Assembly (NCBI RefSeq): GCF_949628265.1
Contig: NC_088787.1
Coordinates: forward strand, 8,670,501 to 8,734,500
Length of the DNA stretch: 64,000 nt
DNA from: Cloeon dipterum
Taxonomy: Eukaryota > Arthropoda > Insecta > Ephemeroptera > Baetidae
Direction: 5' to 3'
A model generated the notes under the pieces. The model was not told the origin of the DNA. It ran no database searches and saw nothing but the letters and a program-made list of their open reading frames with translations. Positions 1-11,511 of this stretch are shown piece after piece. Each line of letters starts with the position of its first letter. Position 1 is the first letter of the stretch. The position numbers and the translations under genes are program-made.

Positions 1-42
1 TTTTCTCTCTGGCCTTCTATATAATAAATTCGTTTACATATA

Positions 43-340
43 TGATTTCATCCTCAATCAACTTTAGGAAAAAATAATCAAACATTTTTACTCTTTTTGT
101 TCTGTTCTTCTTAAAAACTCTTATAAAAAATTTTGAAATAGCACTCATTTTACAAAAAGGAAAATTGAAGGCCGTCTTAGAATCCGGACTATTTGCTTTG
201 CTCTTTTGCACTTTGATGGGTTTATGACAATTCTCCAATGAATTCTCTCGGCCACGAATACTTGAATCACAGAGGAATACATTTCTTTTGCGCGTAGGAA
301 GCAACAAAATTCCTCTACATCATGGATTGGAATTTAATTT
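43..340. repeat. Duplicated 5' flank of a DM9-family gene, copy 1
   Basis: This stretch is a diverged direct copy of 1960-2235, with shared blocks in the same order: a GATTTCATCC block, a GAATTCTCTCGG block, TTTGATGGGTTTATGA and a GCGCGTAGG block. The second copy lies immediately upstream of the minus-strand DM9 gene at 1297-1968, so this copy is probably the 5' flank of another family member whose body lies left of the window. Open frames here are not conserved in the other copy, so I do not call it coding. Confidence 0.75.
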
Positions 341-1296
341 ACTCACAGAAAGAAATATTTAAAGAAGATTTCAAAATTAGCCAATATTTTTGCATTCTAG
401 CAATCATAATAGCCGCTGATTAAAAAACCAATACATGATGTTTTTTTTTCAAATCAACAAATCAGATAAATTCCGTCTCATTGAAGTTTCGAAGATATTT
501 AGTTTTATTTGCTTCAACAGCCGTAGGAAAACACTCCTAAACTCGAGTTTGGAATTCGTAGATCCGAGTTGCTTTGGCGAATTTTTTGTTTCAAACTCAG
601 GAGGCATATGTACTAATTATAAATTTTATTTGATTGATAATTGCGCTCTACGTGTAGGAAAGGTTTGATGATCAACTTTATGAAAATGGTATTAAGTTAT
701 TCCTTCTAATAATTATGTATAAATATCGTGTTAAATGGTGAAGTTTGAATTAAAAAGCCAGTTTTTAGGAATAAATTTTCGTTGTAAGTTTATTAGAAAG
801 AGACACTCTGCTCCGACATGATTTTAAGCCGGTATATACAACGTATGTTCTCTTGGGTCAAACCCAAAACATAAATGTAATCATATTGGTCTGTGTCCTT
901 ATTATATTAGCAGCGTGTATAAAGCGCTGATAATGTTTTTGTTTTTAATTTTATCCGATTTATATTAAAAAATAATTGCTCATATAATTATATCATATTA
1001 AAAAATCAGTTCTGCAGAGTTAAAGTAATTTCTTAGCATAATCATCAAAAGAACATGACAAAAGGAATCAGGTTCTGTAGAAGTGTCAGTTTCAATGTCA
1101 GATGGGTATTTTCAGGTCATCCATGTCTAATTTTAAATGCAGTGCCAAGTTTACCATCTTCAACTCCATCATCTTCTTACGAAAACCTCAAATTGTGGCG
1201 CATGCTTTGAACACATTACACCGAAAAAATTGATGAGGCAAGAGTGCTGACCTTCAACCTAATATTTGAGTAGTTTTTTTAAAAAAATAAAAAATA

Positions 1297-1968
1297 TCAT
1301 TTTATAATTTTGGTTACCATTCCGCAGTAACGCTCTCCCCCGATCTTAAAGCTTCCAAATTTAATTTGATCTGATTCGGCTACGAGATCATCAACCACCA
1401 TGCCATTTGCTAATTGAGAACAGTAATCGAATTCGACGTGTGCCTCAACGAGCACTTGGAAGCTGTTGTCCTGGAACAGCTGCCTTTCCCTGGAAACGAA
1501 ATATCCGACGCCTTTGAAGGCGAATCCTGAGAATGAAAATTATTAATAGAAATTATCATAATTATTATTTTTAATCAGACTCTTACCTGCGACATAATAA
1601 TCTTGGTGAAGTGTTCTGGCCACGTAGATCGCAAAATTTCTCGTCATATCAAAGCCACAATAGACCGCGTCAGTTCTACCTGAGTTCAAGTATTCTGTGC
1701 GGTAATCTATCCAGGTCGGCATTGTGTCCGTTTGCTCAATAGAACCGTCTCGCTCAATAGAAGAGTCTTGACTATAATGAGGCCGTGGAAGCACAAAGTT
1801 TCCACCTGGCCTTTCATGAATTTCATTATTGTTAAGAATTGAAAGCATTTTTCCCTCTGGACGTAAATGTAACATGCATTCTAGAAAAATATATGTGATA
1901 TTCGTTTGAATTCCTGATCTTTTTAAGCACAGATGGAAATTAACGTCTGGCTTTCCGTATGATTTCAT
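1297..1968 (-). CDS. DM9 repeat (DUF3421) protein, start uncertain
   Basis: There are two exons on the minus strand. The first ends at 1587 with a GTAAG donor in phase 1, and the second is 1297-1526 after a TTCTCAG acceptor, ending in TGA at 1297-1299. The joined product carries features I associate with DM9 repeats: AVYCGFD, then IYVARTLH, then VGYFVS and FQVLV, followed by the start of a possible second repeat ending GERYCGMV. DM9 proteins include mannose-binding lectins in oysters and immune-related proteins in mosquitoes; a role here is inference. The 5' end is unclear. The open frame begins at 1968, but an acceptor-like CTCAG just before the GRTD block matches the exon start of the broken copy at 2903-2994, so the upstream ~90 residues may be partly intronic. 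No signal peptide is visible. Confidence 0.5.
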
Positions 1969-2275
1969 CCACTAAAAAAACCTTAGGGAAAAAATATTCA
2001 AACACTTCTTGTTCTGTTCTCCTCAAAAATTGGTATAATTTTATATGTAAATAGCACTTAATTTTATAAAAAGCAAAATTGAAGGCTTAGAATTCGGATA
2101 ATTTACTTTGCCCTTTTGAATTTTGATGGGTTTATGATGTTTTCTCCAACGAATTCTCTCGGCTCTGAATCAGAGGTGAATGCATTTTTGTGCGCGTAGG
2201 CAGTAACAAAATTCATCTACTTCATTGATTGAAATACTTTGTTTTCAATTAATAATTGAGCTCTACGTGTAGCTA
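1960..2275. repeat. Duplicated 5' flank of the DM9-family gene, copy 2
   Basis: Direct repeat of 43-340 at roughly 1.92 kb spacing. A short further match, GCTCTACGTGTAG, occurs near 2260 and near 646, so the duplicated unit extends further with an interruption in the first copy. Together with the two DM9 bodies downstream this indicates tandem duplication of a whole gene unit. Confidence 0.75.
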
Positions 2276-2282
2276 GAGAGTG

Positions 2283-2570
2283 GCCAAAAAAATGGGATTT
2301 GAAAAATCAGTAAAAATGCCACCACTGATTTTACCAAAAGATAGACAAATGTAACACAAGCCGCAATTTTCCAAAATTTCTATTTTTTTAGCACGAAATG
2401 TGACCTATTCGGTGTTAAATTTTGAAAAATATAGAAAAGTCAAAATCTGGTTGGATTTACAACTAGTATTTTCCGTAAAAAATGCAGTGGTGCATTTTTG
2501 CGCACTGAAAAATTGGCGAACACTGAACCATAGTGGCTGTTATACTGATTTTTTTAAATCCCTATTTGGG
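2283..2570. mobile_element. Small element with ~41-bp imperfect terminal inverted repeats
   Basis: The left end (2283-2323) and right end (2530-2570) are inverted copies of each other with a few mismatches; both contain GGGATTT, AAAAATCAGTA and GCCAC blocks. The interior has no open frame of note. A diverged reverse-oriented relative lies at 27670-27903. No clear target-site duplication could be read. It is best described as a MITE of unassigned superfamily, inserted between two members of the DM9 family. Confidence 0.6.
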
Positions 2571-2745
2571 AATTTATCAAGTATTCTTGTTGTCAACCTA
2601 TTAATTGAGTTAGATATAATATATCATGATAATTTTAAGTACCATGCCGCAAAATCGCATTTCCTCGGTGATAAATCTATCAATATTTTAATTTGTTTTG
2701 ATTCTCCTACGCCGTTGTGAGCCACCATGCCTTTTTCGTGATTTT

Positions 2746-2994
2746 CTACGTATATTTGGCAAATTCGATATTTGAGCCGGCGAGCACTTGGAAGTTGTTG
2801 GTCCGGAACGGCTGCAGCTCCTTGGAAACGAAGTATCCGATGCCATTGACGGTGAATCCTGGGAATGAAGAGTATAAAGTGAAATTGTCATTTCATACTT
2901 ACCTCCGGGACAAAATAGCCTTCGTGAAGCGTTCTGGCCACGTAAATCGAACGAATGTTGTTCGTCCTGCCGCAGTAGACCACGTCAATTCTGC
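2746..2994 (-). pseudogene. Broken DM9 (DUF3421) gene copy
   Basis: Two exon-like blocks resemble the gene at 1297-1968. Block 2903-2994 encodes a segment with VVYCGRT and IYVARTLHEG, and block 2746-2858 encodes GIGYFVSKE and NNFQVLAG before a TAG stop. They are separated by a 44-bp intron with a good GTAAGT donor and CAG acceptor. The first block ends in phase 0 but the homologous frame of the second needs phase 1, so splicing as in the neighbour shifts the frame. Compared with the neighbour, two extra bases lie before the donor. No upstream exon is visible. It may be a decayed tandem copy, or alternative splicing may rescue it. Confidence 0.6.
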
Positions 2995-5900
2995 CTGAGG
3001 GCAAAAAATGTTTAAATTTGCTGTACAAAGGTACATTTCATATGGGACGTATTTTAGTTATCTCTTATCAAGGCTTGAATTTTTAATAAATTTTAAATAG
3101 GGCGATTTTAGTGCTTCTTTTTTTGTGCAAAAGGTAAATGTTGGACAAGTAGTGCCGCTGACAGAATTTTTAAACATATTTATCTAAAAAATTATTATGT
3201 AGCTAAAAATTTTCAAAAACAAATTTATTTTTTGGTCGCTGGAGGGATTTGGTGAATTTTAATTTATAGATTAGTGATAATTTATCAGAAAGAACGCCCA
3301 TTTTTGGAACTAACTCTCATACAAATTTTTAATTCACTCTTTGCGGACAAAATTTAGAAATAATGGCCAGCATGAAAACAAAAACTTGTTCTTAAAAATT
3401 TAGCATACGAATATTTTTGCTGTGAAACTTGATTAAAAATTACTACTAGCAGAAACACTTAAATTCGAGATTTATAATATTAATACTCTTCAGTTTTAGC
3501 TGGTTTTGAACAACTTTAACTGCGTATTGTTTTGTGATTTTAGGGTCCATTTTAGGGTAGTTACCAGTAGCGTCGATGATTTTCCTGATTTCAATGCCCT
3601 ATTATCCAGGCACGTTTTGCATATAACCGTTCTTTCCCTCTCATGAAGTGCAAACGCAGGGGAAAAATTGCGGTGGCATTAGGGCCGCAGCGGCGTGTGA
3701 AATTGCATTCCGCGGGGCGCAAGAATAATCGATGCCTTAATCGTGGAAATTCGCAGGCAGCACGTGCAATTAAGCCCGCCGCCGCGCTTGTCGGAATTTT
3801 CATTTGATAATTGTGTGTTTGTGTGTTGTAAAAGCCGTGGTGCTCTTTTTCTTTTTAATTCGTGCTTGGCCCTTAGCTGCGGCGCCGCTGTCGTTAATTT
3901 CCCAGCGGAAATAAATAAAAATACCTGTTGTTTGCGACAATAAAAGCAAGCTGGCTGCTTGTGCAAGCTGACACACCGGCCAAATTTGAGTTTACGACCG
4001 TCTTTTTATCGCCCAATGACGGCCATCTGGTCTCTCTGTGCTGCAGAATTATTCCAAGCCGGCTCGCCCTTTATCTCTTGATGCATGTCTACTCGAGAGA
4101 AAATTGCTCCTTTTCCTGCTCCACTCCGTAGCACTTCCAAATCGGCTAATTTTCTGCCCTACTTTCCCATCAGTCTGGTCCTCAGGGTAAATGAGATTAT
4201 TTTGCTCCTTTTTCTTTCCGACTGGTCAGATACACATTCACATTTACAAACTTTGATAATACCACTTACTGCTCTGTCGAAGTGACAAATTTAATTACAA
4301 TTGCGAAGACCTTTTTTTATAAAAATTTATTAAAATATATTTTTCGTCATAATTAAGAAGAAATATCTACGAAATTCTAGAATTCGTATTTAATATTAAT
4401 TTAAATAAAAAATATTTAAAAATAATTAACAAACAAAAAAATACAACAAAGGTAATTTAACAAGAATTTTAAAAATGCCAAGATTAAAATTTATTATTTA
4501 TTTATTTATTTTAACATTAGAGTCACTTAACAACGTGCTCTCCGTCTTGCAAATGTGATTTATGCATTCCACGATTCAAGGATATTTTGCCCGATCTAGA
4601 AGATAGAAGCTCCGTGGAACGCAAACCAATCGATGCGTTCGCTAGATTCAAATTCAAAAATGTGCTGCATTTATTTGTTGTTTATGCGGCACGCATCGCA
4701 TGAATGTCGTCCAGGTTGCATAAGCTGTTGAATCATTCATGCGCTGCTTTCATCCTCTTCATCAGGGTAGCACCGCAACCACTCTCTAGCAAGCAGCACC
4801 GTTTTCACTTCACTTTCATGTCCCTGCTTTCGCCATAAAAAGCCACAACTTAAACTCGAGGAAAAAGTGGAAATCTGCCAATGCGAATTTTTGACTGGTT
4901 TTCTAAGCAAAATAATTTATTGCGTTTATTTTCTGGGACAAAATTTTTACATCTTTGATTCCCTTTCCATTTTCAGCATTGCCTGGTATTTCACGAAAAT
5001 TTAAAACTCCATTTTAGTTCCCGATCCCTCACGTTAATTTCCGCGGCAAAAAAGTTGTTTTAGAAAATTGGGCGTCTTTAGTGCACCAAATCTGAAAACA
5101 CGACCCTATTTTTGCAGCTTTCTCTGAGACTTTGACAGTATGTGCTGTTAAAATATTTGTCACCACTTCCAGTAAGAAACGAGCTGATAAAGGTTAATTC
5201 ATCTGTAAAAGATGGTTTAACAATTAATTATTGCGTCTTTCTAAACTAGTGAATCAGCCAAAACATTTGAATTTGACCTGAAATAATCATTTTCAGTAGA
5301 AAGTCATGTAATGCTTAAAGTTAAATAAAGCAAAAAATATTTCCAATTACAATTCCGCACAACATTTGTAAGAAAAATGATAAAATATTTAATAAATGTA
5401 TTTAAATCCACCAAAATTTAATCGTTTTACTGCCATTTAATTAATAACTTTACTCTAATTAATCAATCTGATTTAATTAACTTTATTACACCGAATTAAA
5501 ATCCTGTGAGCATAAATTGTTACTCCATTTCAGATAGACAGACTATGAGTGTCGAAAATATGGTTGCATTCTCGGAAGATTCCAGTAATAATGAAATACT
5601 CCCGTCACAGTGAAGAGTTTTTGCCATATTTCATAAGAAGGATTATTCGGGAAATTTTGTTCTTGCTTAAGAGTGTCCTTTTTACAGATATTTTCACCAC
5701 TGATAATAAATTAAGTAAATTTATTTTAAATATATAGGCAACGAACTAAGCCTTTTAATTTAATTTAGAAGGATGTGAAACTTGAAGCCCTTCATGGTTT
5801 CTACTTTTTTAATGGCAGACTGCTAAAACTGATTATATCATGATCGCAGAAAAATTGCTCAGAAAGGCCAATGGAGATTAGAAATGTAATTTATAACTTG

Positions 5901-6229
5901 TAGCTTAAATTTAATACAAAAAAAATAACTAAAGTAATAATTAAAAAAAGTTGGATAAATTAATAAATGTTTTTTATACAAAAAACTAATTTTTACCATA
6001 ATAACTTTTAAATTATATTTTACATTTTTTGTCTTTTAACTGAATTATAATCATTAAACCAATTTTGTGTAATAGCCGTATTTAAGGTACTCCTTTGTGA
6101 TTTTATGTTGTCAAAATTGTCAACCATTGAAAAAATATAAATTTATGTCCTCGACAGCTTAAACGAATCTAGTAATTTAAAAATTTATTGATGATATTTG
6201 TTCTGAATACTCTTGGACTGAAATAAATT
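2995..6229. other. Gene-free stretch with one GC-rich island
   Basis: No coding exon with homology or consistent splice sites was found. From about 3590 to 4150 the base composition turns GC- and CpG-rich inside otherwise AT-rich sequence. A TTTA microsatellite lies at about 4491-4512. Another mildly GC-richer patch spans about 4520-4850. The remainder is AT-rich with no recognised structure. Confidence 0.6.
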
Positions 6230-6237
6230 ATTCATGA

Positions 6238-7582
6238 TAGGGTTGGGTACAAGCTCAAAAATCGATATCAAATATCTGATATTGATATGATATTTAAAAT
6301 ATCAAAAAATTGATATATCAACCGAAAAATATCAGAATTTGATATATCAACGTTGATATTTCCAGATGATCAAAAAATGGCTGCTGGACGAACCGAAACC
6401 GGCTATGGCTATTTAAAAGGCTTAAAAACCGATTTTTAAGCATTTTTCACCGATTTTTTCCATAAATATCGGTTAAATAAGAAAACTTTTGAAAAATGGC
6501 GGTTTTCCGCAGTCATGGGATGAGTATTCAAATAATTTAAATATTGCGCGCCTTTAAAACAGATGTTTGAGAAGGGGGTGTGTCGGATCCCACCATATGG
6601 CGCCAAAATTAGCATCTGGCTGCTTTCCCTTCCCCCCTTCCCGCCACATGGGTGTCTAATTAATTAATTAATTAAAAGCTATCATTAGGTAATTAATAAA
6701 ATATTATAATTTAATTGTGCCATTTTAAAATTAATTTTAAGTTTGATGTTTACATTATCAGCTGATAATGTGAGAGCGTCAATTTATCTTCAAATTAAAA
6801 TATTGGAGTGTTTTTCTCCACATCATATGTGCTCTTCAACCTTCATCTGGTATTAAATAATTCAGTTTAATTGATACACATAAGAGAAATCAGAATGAAA
6901 TTACCTTAAACCGTAGCTGCTGTTTTGTATTAAGTATTTCACTTTGTAATTTGGGGCTATGCCATCAGCAGAGCATTATGTTCGCAATAATATTTGCGTT
7001 ATTTGTACTCATTTTGATTGGATTAGTTACAATAAGTTCTTAATTATTCACCATTCAAATCAAAATTAATTGTTTGTAAACAATTTATTATCATTTTAAT
7101 TCAACAAGAAAATGTGGTACTGCCAGCTGACAGAGGTCATCTGTGACCGATCAGCTGGCGTGTTGTCAGGGCTTAACCTGACCTACCTGACGTTGCTGAC
7201 CATTGTTTACAAACAATTTAATTTAATTTTCATTCAACACAAAAGCTACTATAAAAGCTGACCACAGCTGATAGATCATCTGTGATCGATCAGCTGACTA
7301 GCTGAGACATTTTTCGCGCCTTAGTGCATTGCGGAAACTTCAATATCGGTTACGCCCATGTTTGGGGATGGAAAGTACAGTTTAATCCTAAACTTTTATG
7401 CGAAAACCGGCATGAAAAATGCCATCTGTCGGTCAAAAATGTCAACTAATATCAACCTTGATATCCGACTTAGATATCAATATCAGCCTGATATGATATA
7501 TCAAATATCAGGCTTGATATTGATATGATATTTGAAATATCATATCAACTTTGATATATCAACGTTGATATACCCAACCCTA
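6238..7582. mobile_element. Non-autonomous hAT-type transposon, 1345 bp
   Basis: Perfect 12-bp terminal inverted repeats begin TAGGGTTGGGTA and end with its reverse complement. The element is flanked by an identical 8-bp direct duplication, ATTCATGA, at 6230-6237 and 7583-7590. An 8-bp target duplication is diagnostic of the hAT superfamily. No transposase frame exists inside, so it must have been mobilised in trans. About 110 bp inside each end is packed with GATATC/GATATA words in both orientations, the kind of subterminal repeat that hAT transposases bind. The interior also holds a TTAA run near 6658-6675 and an internal duplication near 7072-7300. The intact ends and duplication suggest relatively recent insertion. 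Confidence 0.88.
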
Positions 7583-7590
7583 ATTCATGA

Positions 7591-8440
7591 CAGCTTTCGG
7601 CATTGAAACAAAAATTTGCGCGGAAAACATTTTATTCCACTTGCTCCTGACGAAAAAAAAGATATCCATGCCGTTTCCAAATGAAAATCATCCTCAAGAG
7701 AGCCAACTAGTCGGTCGTCGGTCCGTTCCAGATTGTGCAACAATTTCCATCACACGAGGCGGCAATTTGCGTTGGATAATCAGTAATAATCAGACTGGAT
7801 TTGGCGCCTGCGAGTGATCAATTATAATTAATTAAGTGTGCATGCAACTACTGTATAGTATAGCGAGTTGGACACGCGCGACCATATATGCCGTATCGAT
7901 TGGCGCGCGCGGTCATCGGGGAATCGTCAGCAGGCTGCCCCCGTTGAGATCTCGCGCCGCGTCCTGAATTATTTCCCAGCCATGCAGGCCGGCTGTTTTG
8001 TTATCGTGCTAATTTGATTAGGCCAGTTGCGTCATTAGTTCGGATGTGGCCCCGCCGCGGCCGAAAGACGTGTCGCATGCGAAGACATTGCTGCAGCCAG
8101 CACACCCTAGCCGCAACAAATCCAAATCAGCCAGAATAATTGCTATACCATGGCGCACTGTATAGCGGTTTCCGCACTGCCATTCTTTCTACACGCAGTA
8201 CAAATTAATTTAAACACACCAATGAAATGGAAAAAGGCTGTCTTTGGCTTCGGTTTGTGCTCTGCTAAAGAGTGAATAAAGTTTTTGATGGAAATTTTAT
8301 TAAGGAGGAACTTTTTGAGAGCATGTTAGTTTATGTTTTCCATAAGATCGGAATTACTGACCATTGGAAAAAAGCAAAAATTAAATAATTAGAATTGTTA
8401 ACTTCAATGAGCAGTTGATTTAAATAAATTTTTCTACATA
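7591..8440. other. Gene-free stretch, GC-rich island
   Basis: About 7790-8230 is GC-rich with many CpG dinucleotides and no supported open frame. It resembles the other isolated GC-rich islands of this desert and could be regulatory; no specific site can be proven by eye. Confidence 0.4.
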
Positions 8441-8442
8441 CT

Positions 8443-9010
8443 GTGCAATAATTAAAAAAGGGCTATGCTAAAATTAAATTTCTCATATTTTCTCCAAAAT
8501 TTAAAGCACTGCTTACTGTCTCTATTTTCTTGGCTTAGTTTGATTCCTCGTGCTGAGATTGCAATGGTTTGGGCAAATTCTACGTTTTTAATATAAAAAG
8601 ATTTCAAGTAGGAATACAGTCCTATCGCCATTAGTGGATTGACAATTGAAAATTATTTTAATTGTTGGATACAATATAAGCAGTTGATCGATAGACAATT
8701 TCTTTTTCCACTCGCAACAATCAACAAATTTGCTATTATAAGAAAAAATCAAATTTTACCCAAAATTTACAATCCTTGGCCATTTATTTTCTAGGCATAT
8801 TTTGATTCCTCTCGTTGAGATCTATTCAACAGCTTTTTAAGGAAACTCTTTGTTGTGTGAAATAAAATCGGATTTCAAGTAAGGAGACAGTCCTCACGAT
8901 TTTAAAAGCATGCTAACTTTGCAGCCACTTTTCTAAAAAATTTACAGAGCTACATTGGTCAATTTTGGCTTGAAATGAATCTTAAGGGATGATTTCATGC
9001 ATTGGTTTTT
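8443..9010 (-). mobile_element. TTAA-MITE family, two decayed adjoining copies
   Basis: Two diverged partial copies of the family best seen at 18391-18824 lie side by side: about 8443-8630 and about 8633-9010, both reversed relative to that copy. Recognisable blocks include GATTTCAAGTA(A)GGA, GATTCCTCTCGTTGAGATCT and the TTGAAAATTATTTTAATTGTTGGAT end. Terminal TTAA sites are lost. These appear to be the oldest copies in the cluster. Confidence 0.6.
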
Positions 9011-9249
9011 ATTGAAAAAAAAAATTCGAAGAGGGCTAATTAAATTTTAACTTTTTTCCAAATTTGAAGCTGAATTTTCAACTGCGCCAAAAATGAAATT
9101 AACTAAAATGCACAAAAATTAAGAGCATGAAAATTTACATAATTTGTTTTGGCCCTGCTACACAATCAAAATGAAAGGAAATTAAAAAATGCGGCAAAAC
9201 CGATCTAATAATTTCCCTGCTAAAACTATGGATTTTCAGTTTTTCCTGG

Positions 9250-9685
9250 AGTGGAATAATACAGGGCAATGATTGAAAATTATTTGAATTGTTGGATGCC
9301 ATTAACAATTGATCGATAAATAATTTGTTCAACAATTTGCAATAATAAAAAAGGGCTTTCCAACAGTAAAAATTCAAATTTTGCCAATTTTCTCCAAAAT
9401 TTACAGTGCTTGAACATATTTTCTTGACATATTCCGATTCCTCTCGTCGAGATCTGTCCAACGGTGTATGCCACTTATTGGGGAAACTCTTGCTTTTGAA
9501 ATTAAATCGGATTTCAAGTAAGGAGACAGCCATTGCCATTTGAAAAGCACGGTAACTTTCCAGCCAATTTTCTTGAAAACTTAAAGTGCTTCTTAGGTTA
9601 ATTTAGGCTTAAACTGAATCCTAAGGAATGAGTTTATGCATTGGCAACAAGCATTTTCCAGGCTTTTGCAGTAGTATCATTCCTC
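9250..9685 (-). mobile_element. TTAA-MITE family, full-length copy
   Basis: Nearly full-length reversed copy, with terminal repeats AGTGGAATAATAC at the left and GTATCATTCCTC at the right. Flanking TTAA is not preserved on either side. The internal open frame seen in other copies (protein words FNFKSKSFPNKWHTPLDRS on the minus strand) is present but has no resemblance to a known protein. Confidence 0.8.
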
Positions 9686-9740
9686 GGACAATGTTGAAAA
9701 AATCATACGATTTTTAATTGTTATATAATGGAATTTTGAC

Positions 9741-9929
9741 TGCCTAGCCTACCTGCAATGCTCGGAAAAAACGAACCTGAATTAAGTGCTGCGCTTGCAC
9801 TAATTTTTTCATCAACTCTTCAAAGCATTAAACTGTACGGTATTTAACGAGAAAAGCGATTGCTGGCGCAAGCGCAGCACTTATAATTCAGGTTCGCTTC
9901 TACCAAGAATTGCAGGTTGGCCTAGGCCC
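9741..9929. mobile_element. Hairpin-forming inverted-repeat element, ~190 bp
   Basis: Two ~56-60 bp arms are imperfect inverted copies: the left arm runs from a GCCTAG end through CCTGCAAT and GAACCTGAATTAAGTGCTGCGCTTGC-like sequence, and the right arm carries the reverse complements in opposite order, ending GGCCTAGG. The loop is about 75 bp. A convincing target duplication was not found. It is a MITE or foldback element; as RNA it would form a long hairpin. Confidence 0.65.
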
Positions 9930-11507
9930 ATTAAGACATTCTCATAACATGGATATGCTTTTAGGCTCTTTCAAGAGCAGATACAAAAGTTTATCAGTCA
10001 CCGCTAAATATATTTAATTGTTTTAAATTCCCAGAAATGCGTCCAAAATTTTCTGAAAATCAACGCATAGTGTGAAATCAATCTAAAAGATATTCATGTA
10101 TTCCCCGAAAATGTCGTGTACTGAATATATAGTTTGCGCACGTACTGGCATAATTCCTCTTCTATTATACGATGTCATTGGGAAGTGAATTTCACGTTTG
10201 TTTATTCCGCCGATGAACGTATTTGGGGCCTCAAATTTCAATGTTTTCGTCTCCTTTGCATGGCAAACGCGACCTATTTATGAATTATGAACGAGCCGCC
10301 ATTGGTGCACAGAGAATTATTCATTGCTAATAACTGCAAATTGCTATCGTCGGGTGTATTTCTCTCACATACACTCAGACACGTCTATAAAGTGACATGT
10401 GTGACGGAATGTGCGCGAAACGGGCGTGAAAAAGCATAAGAGTGTGGCAGAAAACGTGATTTCTATTATGTTAATAATATCAAAATTTTCAGGAGAATGG
10501 AGACTCCGACGCGGTTTACATGCGTAAGATTAATTCCTTAAGAGTGCAAATGATTAAGGATGGCATTTTGCTACATTAATTTATTATATTTAATTTGTAA
10601 GTTATATTTCATTATCTCTAATAAATTAATTATTAATTCAAAAATATTGAACATAGAAGTTTAGTATTTTTTATTGTAAAAGTGAGTTTCTTATAAAATT
10701 AAATAAAAATAGGGATTCAAATTAGTTTATGAATATATGATTTACATTTTATTATAAACTATCATTCCAACGTTTAAAAAATTATCGATATAGGGTTAAA
10801 AATGTCAATTAAAAAGAAGGTTAAGAACACGTTATCCAACTTGCCTGAGATACGATTCAATTTTTAAAGTCATCCAAGGGCAGCTAACGTTTGCAGAAAT
10901 AATTATAAATAAAGTTCAATTCCATTTGTATAACAATAAGTGACCGGCAGTTAGCATCTTGGTAGAGGGTCAGCCTAATTTCACAATTCGAAAATTGCCT
11001 GCTTTATAGAGGCACAGAGTTGCGGTTTTTGACGATGAGCATACTGTTTTCAAATGTGATTATCTCTGCTTCAAGAAGTGAAAAAGAAAAAATAGCTCAA
11101 CGCAATGAATATTAAAACGACATTAAGGATCAAGGTCATTGGTTAGGCATTTTTTCTCTTTCACAGCGTTCTTTTTTAATGGAAACGTAGAATAAATTTT
11201 AAATCTAACAAAACAGAAAAATAAGATTTCCGGTTTTCAAATTAAAACACAATCAATTAATTTATTTTATTTTAAAGATTTCACCTTGAGAAAAATGGAT
11301 CAATATGTTAAATTATTAAATGGTCCCACCAATTTGGCTCATGACATACATATATTGAAAATAAATTAAACCAGGCTTCATCCTCGTTGCTTAAAATCGT
11401 CGTTTAATTTGTAGGCTTTATTTTCTTGTCAATATGAACACAACCTCGAGTGGTCACTTATTTCAAAATACATATAATATATTGCTATAAATTCTACGAA
11501 ACGTTTG
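9930..11507. other. Gene-free stretch with GC-richer patch
   Basis: No gene was recognised. About 10130-10450 is moderately GC- and CpG-richer than its surroundings. The rest is AT-rich with short unsupported frames only. Confidence 0.5.
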
Positions 11508-11511
11508 TTAA

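Noticed and set aside
2400..2720. 106-codon plus-strand frame
   Set aside because: Spans the end of an inverted-repeat element and the broken DM9 copy's downstream flank; no resemblance to a protein family.
9135..9539. 134-codon minus-strand frame
   Set aside because: Lies in a copy of the TTAA MITE; the same frame recurs only in other MITE copies. Kept as a finding, not as a gene.
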